DNA of 32,655 nucleotides, taken from positions 1 to 32,655 of the forward strand of contig NZ_LDRU01000084.1 in NCBI RefSeq assembly GCF_001476285.1, given 5' to 3'. A program made the translations under genes and the position numbers. Source of the DNA: Microbacterium testaceum (lineage in GTDB: Bacteria; Actinomycetota; Actinomycetes; Actinomycetales; Microbacteriaceae). How positions within the stretch are numbered: position 1 is the stretch's first letter; every line of letters begins with the position of its first letter. This document shows positions 23,471 to 30,883 of the stretch, in pieces. The notes beneath the pieces are model-generated. The model did not search any database and had not been told where the DNA came from. It worked only from the letters and a program-made list of their open reading frames with translations.

Positions 23471-24395
23471 CGGCGCCGACCGCGCGAGCGGCGGATCGCG
23501 CCGCGGTGACTGAGCGTGTCGAAGCCGCCGCGCGCGTGTCCGGTCCCTTCGACGCGCTCAGGGGCCTGTGGCCGGTGCTGCCGGCGCCAAGGGTCGCGAG
23601 GCGCGTCACCGGGCGACGCGCCGACGACAGGCGTCGTGCCGCCCGGCGGGCCGACGTCGCGGGGAAGGTGGGTTCTGCCTCGGTGGCGGCCGCGGGCGTC
23701 GCCTCCGGCCGGACGCCGGCCTGAGCGAGAGCGTGCGTGAACACGCCGGACCACCCGAACATCGCGGCGAACGCGATCACCTCGAACAGCGCGAGATTGA
23801 TCGTCGCGGTGACGAAGAGCCATGCGCCCGCGAACAGGAACACGAAGACGAGGGCTGTCGAGATCGCCAGGCGCCGGTGCAGACGGTGCAGCAGCACGGG
23901 CGTGGTGATGAGCAGTGCGGCGAAGCCGAGGACCATCATGCCGGCGACCTTGTCGTGCAGGTCCTTGTTGGTGTTGAGGGGAACGCAGCCCACGAGCGCG
24001 AGGTTCACGCCGATCACGGAGAGGCAGATCAGGGCGACGGTCGCGGCTCCCCGGCGGCCCGCACGTGAACCGAGCCGGCGAAGGTCGAGGCGGACCCGGA
24101 AGGCGTAGACGACGACGAGAGCGCCCCCGACCTTCAGCGTGGTGTTGAAGAACGCGCCGGACACATCGTGGAAGGTGCCGAGCTGACTGAAGTGCAGCTG
24201 CCACCAGAGCGGATCGGTCGTCGTGATGATCGAGGCGAGGATCCCGCCCACGAGCACGACCAGGACCAACGCCGCTACGTGCATCGTCGAAAGGGCGCTC
24301 ACGCTCCGCGCCAGAGTGCGCGACGCCGTCAGCGCCTCACGGGAGACGATGCGGAAGGAGGGGGAGGAAACGGTTGGTCGGACCGCGAGGCTCAT
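23250..24395 (-). CDS. DUF998-like membrane protein with abnormal 3' end
   Basis: Residues 38-210 hold about six membrane helices, with HDVSGAFFNTTL and GCVPLNTNKDLHDKVAG matching the DUF998 family of uncharacterised membrane proteins. After about residue 225 the sequence turns into Ala/Arg-rich low complexity and the frame stays open, running 221 bp antisense into the RND gene before the stop at 23250. A real protein would be expected to end near 23.7 kb, so a frameshift, a decayed end or a truly disordered tail are all possible. ATG at 24395 is the likely start; ATG at 24284 is another. No strong ribosome-binding site is seen for either. Confidence 0.6.
   Translation of the reverse strand: MSLAVRPTVSSPSFRIVSREALTASRTLARSVSALSTMHVAALVLVVLVGGILASIITTTDPLWWQLHFSQLGTFHDVSGAFFNTTLKVGGALVVVYAFRVRLDLRRLGSRAGRRGAATVALICLSVIGVNLALVGCVPLNTNKDLHDKVAGMMVLGFAALLITTPVLLHRLHRRLAISTALVFVFLFAGAWLFVTATINLALFEVIAFAAMFGWSGVFTHALAQAGVRPEATPAAATEAEPTFPATSARRAARRLSSARRPVTRLATLGAGSTGHRPLSASKGPDTRAAASTRSVTAARSAARAVGAVSAGRAARVGSAGVRPLQRPPARRAQASRAPHAVRRVAPALPRRGCTASAAPAASRRSTTPARRSPRRPAAAR
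23510..23561 (+). terminator. hairpin after the RND exporter, TCGAAG-type repeat
   Basis: CTGAGCGTGTCGAAG (23510-23524) and CTTCGACGCGCTCAG (23547-23561) are reverse complements except one position, which is a G-U pair in rightward RNA. It begins 40 nt after the RND stop. Palindromes of the form CTGAGC-n-TGTCGAAG recur in many actinobacterial intergenic regions, so this is likely both a dispersed repeat and a terminator. No T-run follows. Confidence 0.6.
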
Positions 24396-24630
24396 TTTCG
24401 GGTGCTTTCCCTGAGGCGTGGACCGAAAGCCCCCCAGCACCGCGAGACCCTCGGCCCCCGTCGGCTAATCGGGTAAAGCCGAGAATCGAATTCCTTCGGT
24501 CCCCGGCGTCGACGGAGACCGTCAGCAGAATGCTAACTTTTCTTTCGCCTGGAGGGGAAATGTCTTTCGCAGAAATACCCCAGGTCGTAAGGGAAAAATA
24601 TGTCCCCCAAAAGGGGGACATATTCATTTG
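24396..24630. other. AT-richer intergenic region upstream of the DUF998-like gene
   Basis: These 235 bp are visibly richer in A and T than the rest of the window. They contain the terminator at 24597-24624, the leftward hairpin GACGG-TCT-CCGTC around 24510-24522, and an imperfect TCGGCT/AGCCGA pair near 24462-24483. The structure could be a leader for the DUF998-like gene, but no known riboswitch class was recognised. Confidence 0.4.
24597..24624 (-). terminator. intrinsic terminator of the ABM-epimerase operon
   Basis: AATATGTCCCCC and GGGGGACATATT form a perfect 12-bp stem with a 4-nt loop, only 6 nt beyond the epimerase stop. Read leftwards the stem runs into a T-rich tail (ATATTTTTCCC), so it is a canonical Rho-independent terminator in that direction. 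Confidence 0.85.
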
Positions 24631-25536
24631 TTAAGCGCTAAAACGAATTCCCCACTCGCGGACGAGAATGCCGTTCGGCGCCAATGCGTGCACATCGATT
24701 CCGGAGGCGAAGGCATTCGCGGGTGCGGTCATCGGCTCGATCGCCACGGCGAGCGGCTGCCCGGGGTAGCGATCGGTCGTGAACACCTGCGCCCAGCCGA
24801 ATCCGGCGTCCTGCCACAACTGCAGGACCCGACCGTCGGGGGCCGTGAGGGTGTGGACGGCCCGGCCCTCGGCATCCCTCTCCAGACCCCGGTATCCGTT
24901 GTCGAGTGAGGCGTCCCCGAGGCGGCGGCCACCACGCAGGTCGGTGTCGGCGTCGACCGGCACCTCGTCGATCGGGATGTTGCGCTCGTCGAGCACGAGC
25001 GTCGTCGTCCCGGTCGAATGGATGACCAGGTCGGCGGTCTCGACCCCGCCGATCTGCAGGTACGGATGCACGCCGAGGGCGACGGGGGCGGTCTTGGCGC
25101 CGACGTTCTCGATGTGGTGCGCGACGTGCAGCCCGTCGGGCAGGAGCGTGTACGTGACCCGCGTGCGCAGGTGGAAGGGGTAACCCGTCTGCGGCACCAC
25201 GTCGGCGCCGAGGACGAGCCGATCGTCGGTGTGCTCGATCGGCTGGTACGTGCCGAAGCGCAGCAGTCCGTGGCTGGCGTTGCCGAACTTCGGCTCGCTG
25301 ATCGCGAGCTGCAACTCTTCGCCCGCGAACGTGTACCGGCCGTCGCGGATGCGGTTCGGCCATGGGACGAGCACGACACCGGATGCCGCGGGCGTCGGCT
25401 GATCGTCGGGGTAGGACGGCACGAGGTCGACGCCGCCGACGGTCAGGGCCCGGAGCGCGGCACCCACCTGGGTGATCTCGGCGGAGGAGTGCTCTCCGCG
25501 GAGGACGAAGCGGGTTCCGGTCGGGTCAGCGGTCAT
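24631..25536 (-). CDS. aldose 1-epimerase family protein (galactose mutarotase-like)
   Basis: A 301-residue beta-sandwich enzyme that interconverts alpha and beta anomers of free aldoses. Active-site candidates are His89 in ASHGLL, His157 in GVHPYL and Glu267 in VAIEPMTAPANAF, matching the His/His/Glu set of the family; PWPNRIRDGRYTF near residue 58 is also typical. True sugar specificity is unknown. ATG at 25536 overlaps the stop of the ABM-domain gene (ATGA), so the long open frame further upstream is not coding. It ends just before a strong terminator. Confidence 0.92.
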   Translation of the reverse strand: MTADPTGTRFVLRGEHSSAEITQVGAALRALTVGGVDLVPSYPDDQPTPAASGVVLVPWPNRIRDGRYTFAGEELQLAISEPKFGNASHGLLRFGTYQPIEHTDDRLVLGADVVPQTGYPFHLRTRVTYTLLPDGLHVAHHIENVGAKTAPVALGVHPYLQIGGVETADLVIHSTGTTTLVLDERNIPIDEVPVDADTDLRGGRRLGDASLDNGYRGLERDAEGRAVHTLTAPDGRVLQLWQDAGFGWAQVFTTDRYPGQPLAVAIEPMTAPANAFASGIDVHALAPNGILVREWGIRFSA

Positions 25537-26156
25537 GACGAAGCCTTTCGCGTGCGGGGAGGACGCTGCAGCCACGGCCGCAGCAGTCGGGTGACCCACG
25601 GGAGCACCGCGTAGGTCATGACGGGGGTGAGCATGAGGGTCGTGGCCAGCACGCGCACGACGAGGGGGATCTCGGCGAACCCCGGGATGAAGCCGAGCAG
25701 CCACGACGCGAGCAGGTTCGTGGGGAAGAAGCCGACCCAGATCGTCACGGCCTGCTTCCAGCGCGGGGGAGCCGCCGGTACGGGCTGTTGCACGGGGGAG
25801 GTGGTGGCATCCGTCGGGTGGAGGACCGATCCGAAGGAGGCGTCGAACCAGCCCTCGATGCCGGTGCGGCGCTCGACGCGCTCCTCGCGCGCGAAGGGGC
25901 GGCCCGAGTCCAGCCACCACTGTCGCTGCGACGACGTCTCCCACCCCTCGAGCGTGGTGATGTCGCGGAAGCGGTACAGCATGTACCAGAGGTCGCTGTC
26001 TTCGCCCGCGCGCACCCACCCCGAGCCGAGGAAGCCCGGGAAAGCGGTCGCGAGGTCGGTGCCGGCCTGCATCCAGGAGGTCGCTTCGGCGGTGCGCGTC
26101 GGGTCGATGCGCCGCTCGATCGCCACCGTGATGGGGTGGGCGTCGGTGTCTGCCAT
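25533..26156 (-). CDS. antibiotic biosynthesis monooxygenase-domain membrane protein
   Basis: A 207-residue protein. Residues 8-100 match the ABM ferredoxin-like fold: ITVAIERRIDPTRTAEATSWM, then FPGFLGSGWV, LWYMLYRFRD and LEGWETSSQRQWWLD. A linker rich in Pro leads to a membrane part with two helices (about 134-155 and 163-185) and a basic tail. ABM proteins of this membrane-anchored type are common in actinobacteria; a heme- or quinone-linked role has been suggested for related folds, but no activity can be assigned here. The start at 26156 is chosen because the domain begins there. It is coupled by ATGA to the epimerase gene. Confidence 0.85.
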   Translation of the reverse strand: MADTDAHPITVAIERRIDPTRTAEATSWMQAGTDLATAFPGFLGSGWVRAGEDSDLWYMLYRFRDITTLEGWETSSQRQWWLDSGRPFAREERVERRTGIEGWFDASFGSVLHPTDATTSPVQQPVPAAPPRWKQAVTIWVGFFPTNLLASWLLGFIPGFAEIPLVVRVLATTLMLTPVMTYAVLPWVTRLLRPWLQRPPRTRKASS

Positions 26157-26220
26157 GCGTCCATCTTCGTGCACCGCGCCGTGCCTTTCGGGCGCTTCTC
26201 CGTGTCGGTGCCACGGTGAC

Positions 26221-26298
26221 CCTCGTCCCACATATGGCGGTGTATGTCCCTGTTGTAGAGGGTGCGGATGACTGGCACCGGCCATAAGTGGGACGAGG
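26221..26298. repeat. 18-bp inverted repeat, 17 of 18 matching, extended by an inner stem
   Basis: Arms 26221-26238 and 26281-26298 match except for an A-A pair at 26232/26287. Inside, GGTG (26239-26242) can pair with CACC (26276-26279) after a one-base bulge. Left arm reads CCTCGTCCCACATATGGC. The 42-nt loop holds a further CCCTG-n-AGAGGG-like region. It could be a double operator or an RNA structure. Confidence 0.7.
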
Positions 26299-26479
26299 AT
26301 CGATGGGGGCGACATGGATGCCATTCCCAGGCGCGACCTGTAACGTGGGCGGGTCGGCTCTGGACACCGCGTGTGATGCGCGGATGGGTTTGTGAGTCCA
26401 AGGGGCCGATGGACAGGACGCGATCGCGGCCTCGACCATCATCAGTGAATGGCCCCCGGCCGACGACGTTCCGGGTTTC

Positions 26480-26498
26480 GCACCGCCGCGAGCGGTGC
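26480..26498 (+). promoter_or_regulatory. hairpin in the helicase leader
   Basis: GCACCGC-CGCGA-GCGGTGC forms a perfect 7-bp stem with a 5-nt loop, 36 nt before the ATG and upstream of the AGGAAG ribosome-binding site. It could stabilise or regulate the leader. Confidence 0.4.
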
Positions 26499-26534
26499 CG
26501 CTGTTTCGCGCGAACAGAACCCAGGAAGTCCCCC

Positions 26535-28760
26535 ATGCCCAAGAACAAGAAGCCCGCCGGCGGCCGCGCCGCGAAGAACTTCGAGCCGCGCTACGGCGCG
26601 AAGACCTCGTTCCAGGACCGCAAGCGCCGCCCCGGCGCCGAGGCGCCCGCCAAGCCCGGCAGCAAGAGCCCGAACCACCGCGGGTACCGCCCCGAGGCTG
26701 AAGCCGCTCCCGACAAGCGCCGCTGGAGCGCGTCCGACCGTGCCGGTCGCGACGAGGCCCGCAGCATCCGTCACTCGGCTCGCGACGAGCGCTTCGGTCG
26801 TTCGGATCGGGATGCCACGGCCGGCCGCCGCGACGAGCGTCCGGCGCGTTCGTTCGACGACCGCCCGCGTCGTGACTTCGGCGATCGCCCGGCCCGCTCG
26901 TTCGACCGCCCCGCGCGTTCGTTCGACCGTGACGAGCGTCCTCGTCGTGATGCCGGCGAGCGTCCCGCCCGGACCTTCGACCGCAGCGACCGCCCGGCTC
27001 GCTCGTTCGACCGAAACGACCGTCCTGCGCGGTCCTTCGACCGCGACGAGCGTCCTCGTCGTGACGCGGGTGATCGCCCCGCCCGCTCCTTCGACCGGAA
27101 CGACCGTCCCGCGCGTTCGTTCGACCGCGACGAGCGTCCGCGTCGCTCGTTCGATGACCGCCCGGCGCGCTCTTTCGACCGGAACGACCGTCCCGCGCGG
27201 TCCTTCGATCGTGACGAGCGTCCCCGCCGTGACGCCGGCGACCGCCCTCAGCGATCCTTCGACCGTGACGAGCGCCCGCGTCGCTCCTTCGATGACCGCC
27301 CGGCGCGTTCGTTCGACCGTAACGACCGCCCGGCGCGTTCCTTCGACCGCAGCGACCGCCCGCAGCGTTCGTTCGACGACCGCCCGCGTCGCGCCGACGG
27401 CCCGAGCCGCAGCGATTGGGCCCACGCGCCCGGAGGCTCCGCCCGCCGCGACAGCGGCGGGTGGAGTGGGCGTGGGGAGAACGCCACCCCCAAGCGCTCC
27501 GCCGAGCACGAGCAGCGCGTCGACGTCGTCCACGAGCGTCTGCAGGCCGAGGCCGTCGACGCCGCGACCGTGACCGACGCCGGCTTCGCCGACCTCGGAC
27601 TCGGCGACAACATCGTCCGCGCGCTCGCCGGTCTCGGTGCGGCGAGCCCCTTCCCGATCCAGGCCGCCACGGTCAAGCCGATCCTCGAGGGCCGTGACGT
27701 CCTCGCCCGAGGCCGCACCGGCTCGGGCAAGACCATCGCCTTCGGCGCCCCGCTCGTCGAGAGCATCCTGCGCGCGCAGGCGGGCAAGCGCCGCGAGTTC
27801 GGCCGTGCGCCGAAGGCGCTCATCCTCGCTCCGACCCGTGAGCTCGCGCTGCAGATCGACCGCACCGTCCAGGTCATCGCGCGCAGCGTGGGCCTGTTCA
27901 CCACGCAGGTCTACGGCGGCGTGCCGCAGGCACGCCAGGTCGGTGCGCTCAAGAAGGGCGTCGACATCGTCATCGGGACGCCCGGCCGCATCGAGGACCT
28001 GCTCAACCAGGGCAAGCTCGACCTGTCCGACGTGCAGATCGCCGTCCTCGACGAGGCCGACCACATGTGCGAGCTCGGGTTCCTCGAGCCGGTGCAGCGG
28101 ATCCTTCGCGCAACCGCCGACGGCAGCCAGAAGCTGCTCTTCTCGGCCACCCTCGACCGCGAGGTCGCCGCGCTGGTCGACGAGTTCCTCGTCGAGCCGG
28201 CCGTGTACGAGGTCGCCGGTGAGGACCAGGACTCGGGCACGATCGACCACCGCGTCCTCGTGATCGACCACCGTGACAAGGCGGAGATCCTCGGGTCGCT
28301 GGTCGACCGCGACGGCAAGACGCTCGTCTTCGCCCGCACCCGTGCCTACGCCGAGATGCTCGCGGAGCAGTTCGACGAGGCCGGTATCGCCGCGGTCGCC
28401 CTGCACGGTGACCTGAACCAGCAGAAGCGCACCCGCAACCTGGAGAAGCTCACCTCGGGTCGCGTGAACGTGCTCGTCGCCACCGACGTCGCCGCTCGTG
28501 GCATCCACGTCGACGACATCGATCTGGTCATCCAGGCCGACGCTCCCGACGAGTACAAGACGTACCTGCACCGCTCGGGCCGCACCGGCCGCGCCGGTCG
28601 CAGCGGCACCGTCGTGACCCTCATCACGCGTCAGCGTCAGCGTCGGATGACCGAGCTGCTCGACCGTGCCGAGATCGACGCGCCCTTCGAGCCCGCACAG
28701 CTCGGCGACGACCTGATCGAAGAGATCTCGGGCCGCCAGCTGGCCGACGTCACGTCCTGA
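26535..28760 (+). CDS. DEAD-box RNA helicase with long N-terminal Arg-rich repeat domain
   Basis: A 741-residue ATP-dependent RNA helicase. Residues 1-330 are disordered and highly charged; residues 98-285 hold about 16 copies of a [AQR]-R-S-F-D-[RD] repeat. The core starts near residue 345 and has the Walker A RTGSGKT (Lys399), PTREL, TPGR, DEAD at 506-509 followed by HM, SAT, and the C-terminal HRSGRTGRAGR. RNA-binding low-complexity tails of helicases usually lie at the C-terminus; here it is N-terminal. Such a tail may drive condensate formation or ribosome association. ATG at 26535 has AGGAAG upstream and begins the basic MPKNKKPAGGR head. Confidence 0.95.
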   Translation: MPKNKKPAGGRAAKNFEPRYGAKTSFQDRKRRPGAEAPAKPGSKSPNHRGYRPEAEAAPDKRRWSASDRAGRDEARSIRHSARDERFGRSDRDATAGRRDERPARSFDDRPRRDFGDRPARSFDRPARSFDRDERPRRDAGERPARTFDRSDRPARSFDRNDRPARSFDRDERPRRDAGDRPARSFDRNDRPARSFDRDERPRRSFDDRPARSFDRNDRPARSFDRDERPRRDAGDRPQRSFDRDERPRRSFDDRPARSFDRNDRPARSFDRSDRPQRSFDDRPRRADGPSRSDWAHAPGGSARRDSGGWSGRGENATPKRSAEHEQRVDVVHERLQAEAVDAATVTDAGFADLGLGDNIVRALAGLGAASPFPIQAATVKPILEGRDVLARGRTGSGKTIAFGAPLVESILRAQAGKRREFGRAPKALILAPTRELALQIDRTVQVIARSVGLFTTQVYGGVPQARQVGALKKGVDIVIGTPGRIEDLLNQGKLDLSDVQIAVLDEADHMCELGFLEPVQRILRATADGSQKLLFSATLDREVAALVDEFLVEPAVYEVAGEDQDSGTIDHRVLVIDHRDKAEILGSLVDRDGKTLVFARTRAYAEMLAEQFDEAGIAAVALHGDLNQQKRTRNLEKLTSGRVNVLVATDVAARGIHVDDIDLVIQADAPDEYKTYLHRSGRTGRAGRSGTVVTLITRQRQRRMTELLDRAEIDAPFEPAQLGDDLIEEISGRQLADVTS
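26827..27390 (+). repeat. in-frame tandem repeats of the helicase N-terminal domain
   Basis: A block of about 560 bp built from degenerate units encoding RPARSFDRNDR or RPARSFDRDERPRR types; larger units of about 100 bp also recur (for example around 27080-27190 and 27260-27340). High identity between neighbours suggests expansion and contraction by recombination. Confidence 0.85.
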
Positions 28761-28775
28761 TCCGGCCGTTCACCA

Positions 28776-28804
28776 GGCCCCCGTCGCTTTTCGCGGCGGG
28801 GGTC
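28776..28804 (+). terminator. hairpin terminator after the helicase gene
   Basis: CCCCCGTCGC (28778-28787) and GCGGCGGGGG (28793-28802) pair around loop TTTTC, with one G-U pair, and extend outward by two more pairs. It starts 15 nt after the helicase stop. There is no T-run, but such GC-rich stems are common actinobacterial terminators. The radical SAM gene converges 24 nt further on. Confidence 0.7.
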
Positions 28805-28828
28805 TCGTGCGTTCGGGGTCCCGTGCGC

Positions 28829-29932
28829 TCAGAACAGCGTCGGCTCGCTCGCGGGGGCGACACGGGGTCTCACGGATGCCGAGCCCCCGGTGCCCCGCAC
28901 CGGACCGAGGCTGCTGGTCGTCGGCGTGCGTGCGGCCAGCCCGGGCTGCGGTCGTCCGCGGGGGTGGTCGTCTTCATCCCAGCCGTCGAGGCGGTGCATC
29001 CGCAGGAGCGGGCGCATGCGCTTGCCGAGCCAGGTGCGGTAGGCCTTGGGGGCCGAGACCGAGACGCCGGGGTAAAGACCCCGATACGACGACACCAGGT
29101 GCGGATGCTCGCGTTCGAGCCACTCGAGGAACCATTGCTTGGCGCCGGGTCGGAGGTGCAGGGCTCCGTAGACCACGCGCGCGGCACCGGCCGCTCGGAT
29201 GCGGGCGAGCGCGTCGTCGAGCACGGCGACCGAGTCGGTGAGGTGCGGCAGGATCGGCATCAGGAACACCGTGACGCGGAAGCCCGCCGCGGTCGCCGCG
29301 CGCACGGTCTCGAGTCGCGCCTCGGCGCTGGGGGTCCCGGGCTCGATCGACCGCTGCAGGGTGTCGTCGAAGACGGCGATCGACATCGCGAGGGACACCT
29401 TGACCTGGCGGGCGGCGTCCGAGAGAAGCGGCAGGTCGCGCCGCAGAAGCGTGCCCTTGGTGAGGATCGAGAACGGAGTGCGGTTCTCGGCGAGCGCGCC
29501 GATGATCTCGGGCATGAGGCGGTAGCGGCCCTCGGCGCGCTGATACGGGTCGGTGTTGGTTCCGAGCATGACCGGCTCGCGGGTCCACGATCCCCGGCGC
29601 AACTCGGTGCGCAGCACGTCGGCGACATTGACCTTGACGACGATCTGCGAGTCGAAGTCGCTGCCGTAATCGAGGTCGAGGTACTCGTGTGTCTTGCGGG
29701 CGAAGCAGTAAACGCACTGATGATTGCAGCCCCGATACGGGTTCACCGTCCAGTCGAACGGCATCGCCGAGACCCCGGGAACGCGGTTCAGCGCACTCTT
29801 GCAGAGCACCTCGTGGAAGGTCATTCCCGCGAACTCCGGCGTGGTCACTGAGCGGACGAGTCCGTCCATCCGCTCCATGCCGGGCAGCGCGGCGGTATCG
29901 TCGACGCCCAGCTGCTGGCCCTGCCACCTCAT
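28829..29932 (-). CDS. Rv2578c-type radical SAM protein
   Basis: A 367-residue iron-sulfur protein. The radical SAM cluster motif C-x3-C-x2-C is CNHQCVYC at Cys69, Cys73 and Cys76. The upstream segment TFHEVLCKSALNRVPG and downstream KTHEYLDLDYGSDFD, LGTNTDPYQRAEGRYRLMP and ILTKGTLLRRDLP follow the mycobacterial protein Rv2578c and related SplB-like enzymes closely. The reaction is unknown; relatives include spore photoproduct lyase. The C-terminal 45 residues are Pro/Arg/Thr-rich and probably disordered. ATG at 29932 (MRWQGQ) is chosen by family similarity although no Shine-Dalgarno is visible, so initiation may be leaderless or weak. Confidence 0.92.
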   Translation of the reverse strand: MRWQGQQLGVDDTAALPGMERMDGLVRSVTTPEFAGMTFHEVLCKSALNRVPGVSAMPFDWTVNPYRGCNHQCVYCFARKTHEYLDLDYGSDFDSQIVVKVNVADVLRTELRRGSWTREPVMLGTNTDPYQRAEGRYRLMPEIIGALAENRTPFSILTKGTLLRRDLPLLSDAARQVKVSLAMSIAVFDDTLQRSIEPGTPSAEARLETVRAATAAGFRVTVFLMPILPHLTDSVAVLDDALARIRAAGAARVVYGALHLRPGAKQWFLEWLEREHPHLVSSYRGLYPGVSVSAPKAYRTWLGKRMRPLLRMHRLDGWDEDDHPRGRPQPGLAARTPTTSSLGPVRGTGGSASVRPRVAPASEPTLF

Positions 29933-30069
29933 GGAAAGAGTCGAACACAGATTCGAATCAATCGCAAGGAGAAAGCGTTTCGCATCGAAGATATGCAATT
30001 CTTCGGCGGCTGTCGACAGGGTTAGAGTGACAGCACGCCCATACGGCGGACCAGCGGGAGGGCAGGCCT

Positions 30070-30756
30070 GTGAGCTCAGGTGTCAGGGGTGAGCGACTGC
30101 TCGCTCGGTCGGGGCGGCGTCTCGAGCCCTTGCATCCGCGGTTCGTCAGTGAACACCCCACCGCCGCCGGGTGGATCTGGGTCGGCGCGATGGTCCTGCT
30201 GCTCGCCGTGTGCAACATCTTCGACCTCCCCCACGGTCTCCGCATGGTGATCTCGGCGGCCCTCGTCCTGCCGTCGCTGCTCGCGACCCTCCTCGTGCTC
30301 TCGCAGACGCCGCGCACCCACCTCGAATACGAGGAGTCGATCCTCGGACACTTCGCGTCTCGATTCGTCGGGCTGATGAGCGCGGTCGTGCTGTGGATGG
30401 GGTCGGTCGTGGTCGGTGCCGCCGTCGCCGTCCAGCTGACCGCCGACGCGGGACCCGATCCCGACGTCGCGTGGGACGAGGCGGCGGGCATCTTCGCGAC
30501 GATCGTCCCCACCGTGATCGTGATCCTGTGGGCCGCGCTCGTTTTGCGATGCGTGAGCTACCTCGCGCGCCTGCGCGGGTGGGCGGCGGTCCCGTCGTCG
30601 CACCGCATCCCCGACCGCATGCTCGCCGAGGTGCCGCGGACGCGCCGCGTCGTCATCGGTCTCGCCCACCCGGGTCTGCTGCTGGTCTCCGGGCTCTTCA
30701 CGGTCGTCGTCGGCTTCGGTTACGCCGGTCGGATCGCCCTCGACTTCATCTCCTGA
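30070..30756 (+). CDS. five-TM membrane protein of unknown function
   Basis: A 228-residue membrane protein not matched to a named family. Hydrophobic segments lie at about residues 33-52, 57-78, 99-124, 138-160 and 196-222. Between the second and third is a conserved-looking TPRTHLEYEESILGHFASRF, and a basic loop separates the last two. GTG at 30070 has GGGAGGG 8 nt upstream. TTAGAGT near 30023 is a possible -10. It is divergent from the radical SAM gene and convergent with the AAA ATPase gene; neither neighbour suggests a function. Confidence 0.75.
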   Translation: MSSGVRGERLLARSGRRLEPLHPRFVSEHPTAAGWIWVGAMVLLLAVCNIFDLPHGLRMVISAALVLPSLLATLLVLSQTPRTHLEYEESILGHFASRFVGLMSAVVLWMGSVVVGAAVAVQLTADAGPDPDVAWDEAAGIFATIVPTVIVILWAALVLRCVSYLARLRGWAAVPSSHRIPDRMLAEVPRTRRVVIGLAHPGLLLVSGLFTVVVGFGYAGRIALDFIS

Positions 30757-30779
30757 TCCGCACGGCTCCGCGCGGCCGT

Positions 30780-30870
30780 CCGGGTCCACGCACCCCGGGT
30801 CCACGCGCCACGCACCCCGGGTCCACGCACCCCGGGGTCACGCCCCCCGGCTCCGCACGCCGCCCGGGTC
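30780..30870. repeat. degenerate 15-bp tandem repeats between convergent genes
   Basis: About five to six copies of a unit close to CCCCGGGTCCACGCA fill the gap between the membrane protein stop and the ATPase stop. The first three copies are nearly identical; the last ones drift (GGGGTCACGC, GGGTCCATGC). Each contains CCCGGG, so alternate hairpins are possible and the array may help terminate both transcripts. Confidence 0.65.
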
Positions 30871-30883
30871 CATGCCCCCGGGG

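Larger units (their letters stand above)
26157..26534. other. 378-bp divergent intergenic region before the DEAD-box helicase gene
   Basis: It must hold the leftward promoter of the ABM-epimerase operon and the rightward promoter and leader of the helicase. Two structures stand out: a long inverted repeat at 26221-26298 and a short hairpin at 26480-26498. No small ORF with a convincing ribosome-binding site and no clear promoter hexamer pair was found. A long structured leader fits cold-shock-type helicase genes, but this is inference. Confidence 0.5.

Noticed and set aside
24396..24596. A riboswitch (cyclic di-AMP, cyclic di-GMP or TPP type) upstream of the DUF998-like gene
   Set aside because: Several short stems exist but I could not match any conserved aptamer core; reported only as a structured AT-richer region.
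24374..24634. An 86-codon plus-strand open frame ending in the terminator hairpin
   Set aside because: It overlaps the start region of the DUF998-like gene on the other strand, lacks a ribosome-binding site and conserved features, and its end is formed by the terminator stem.
26442..28571. A 709-codon minus-strand open frame opposite the helicase
   Set aside because: The regular Thr/Val/Arg repeats are the reverse complement of the helicase RSFD repeats, not an independent protein.
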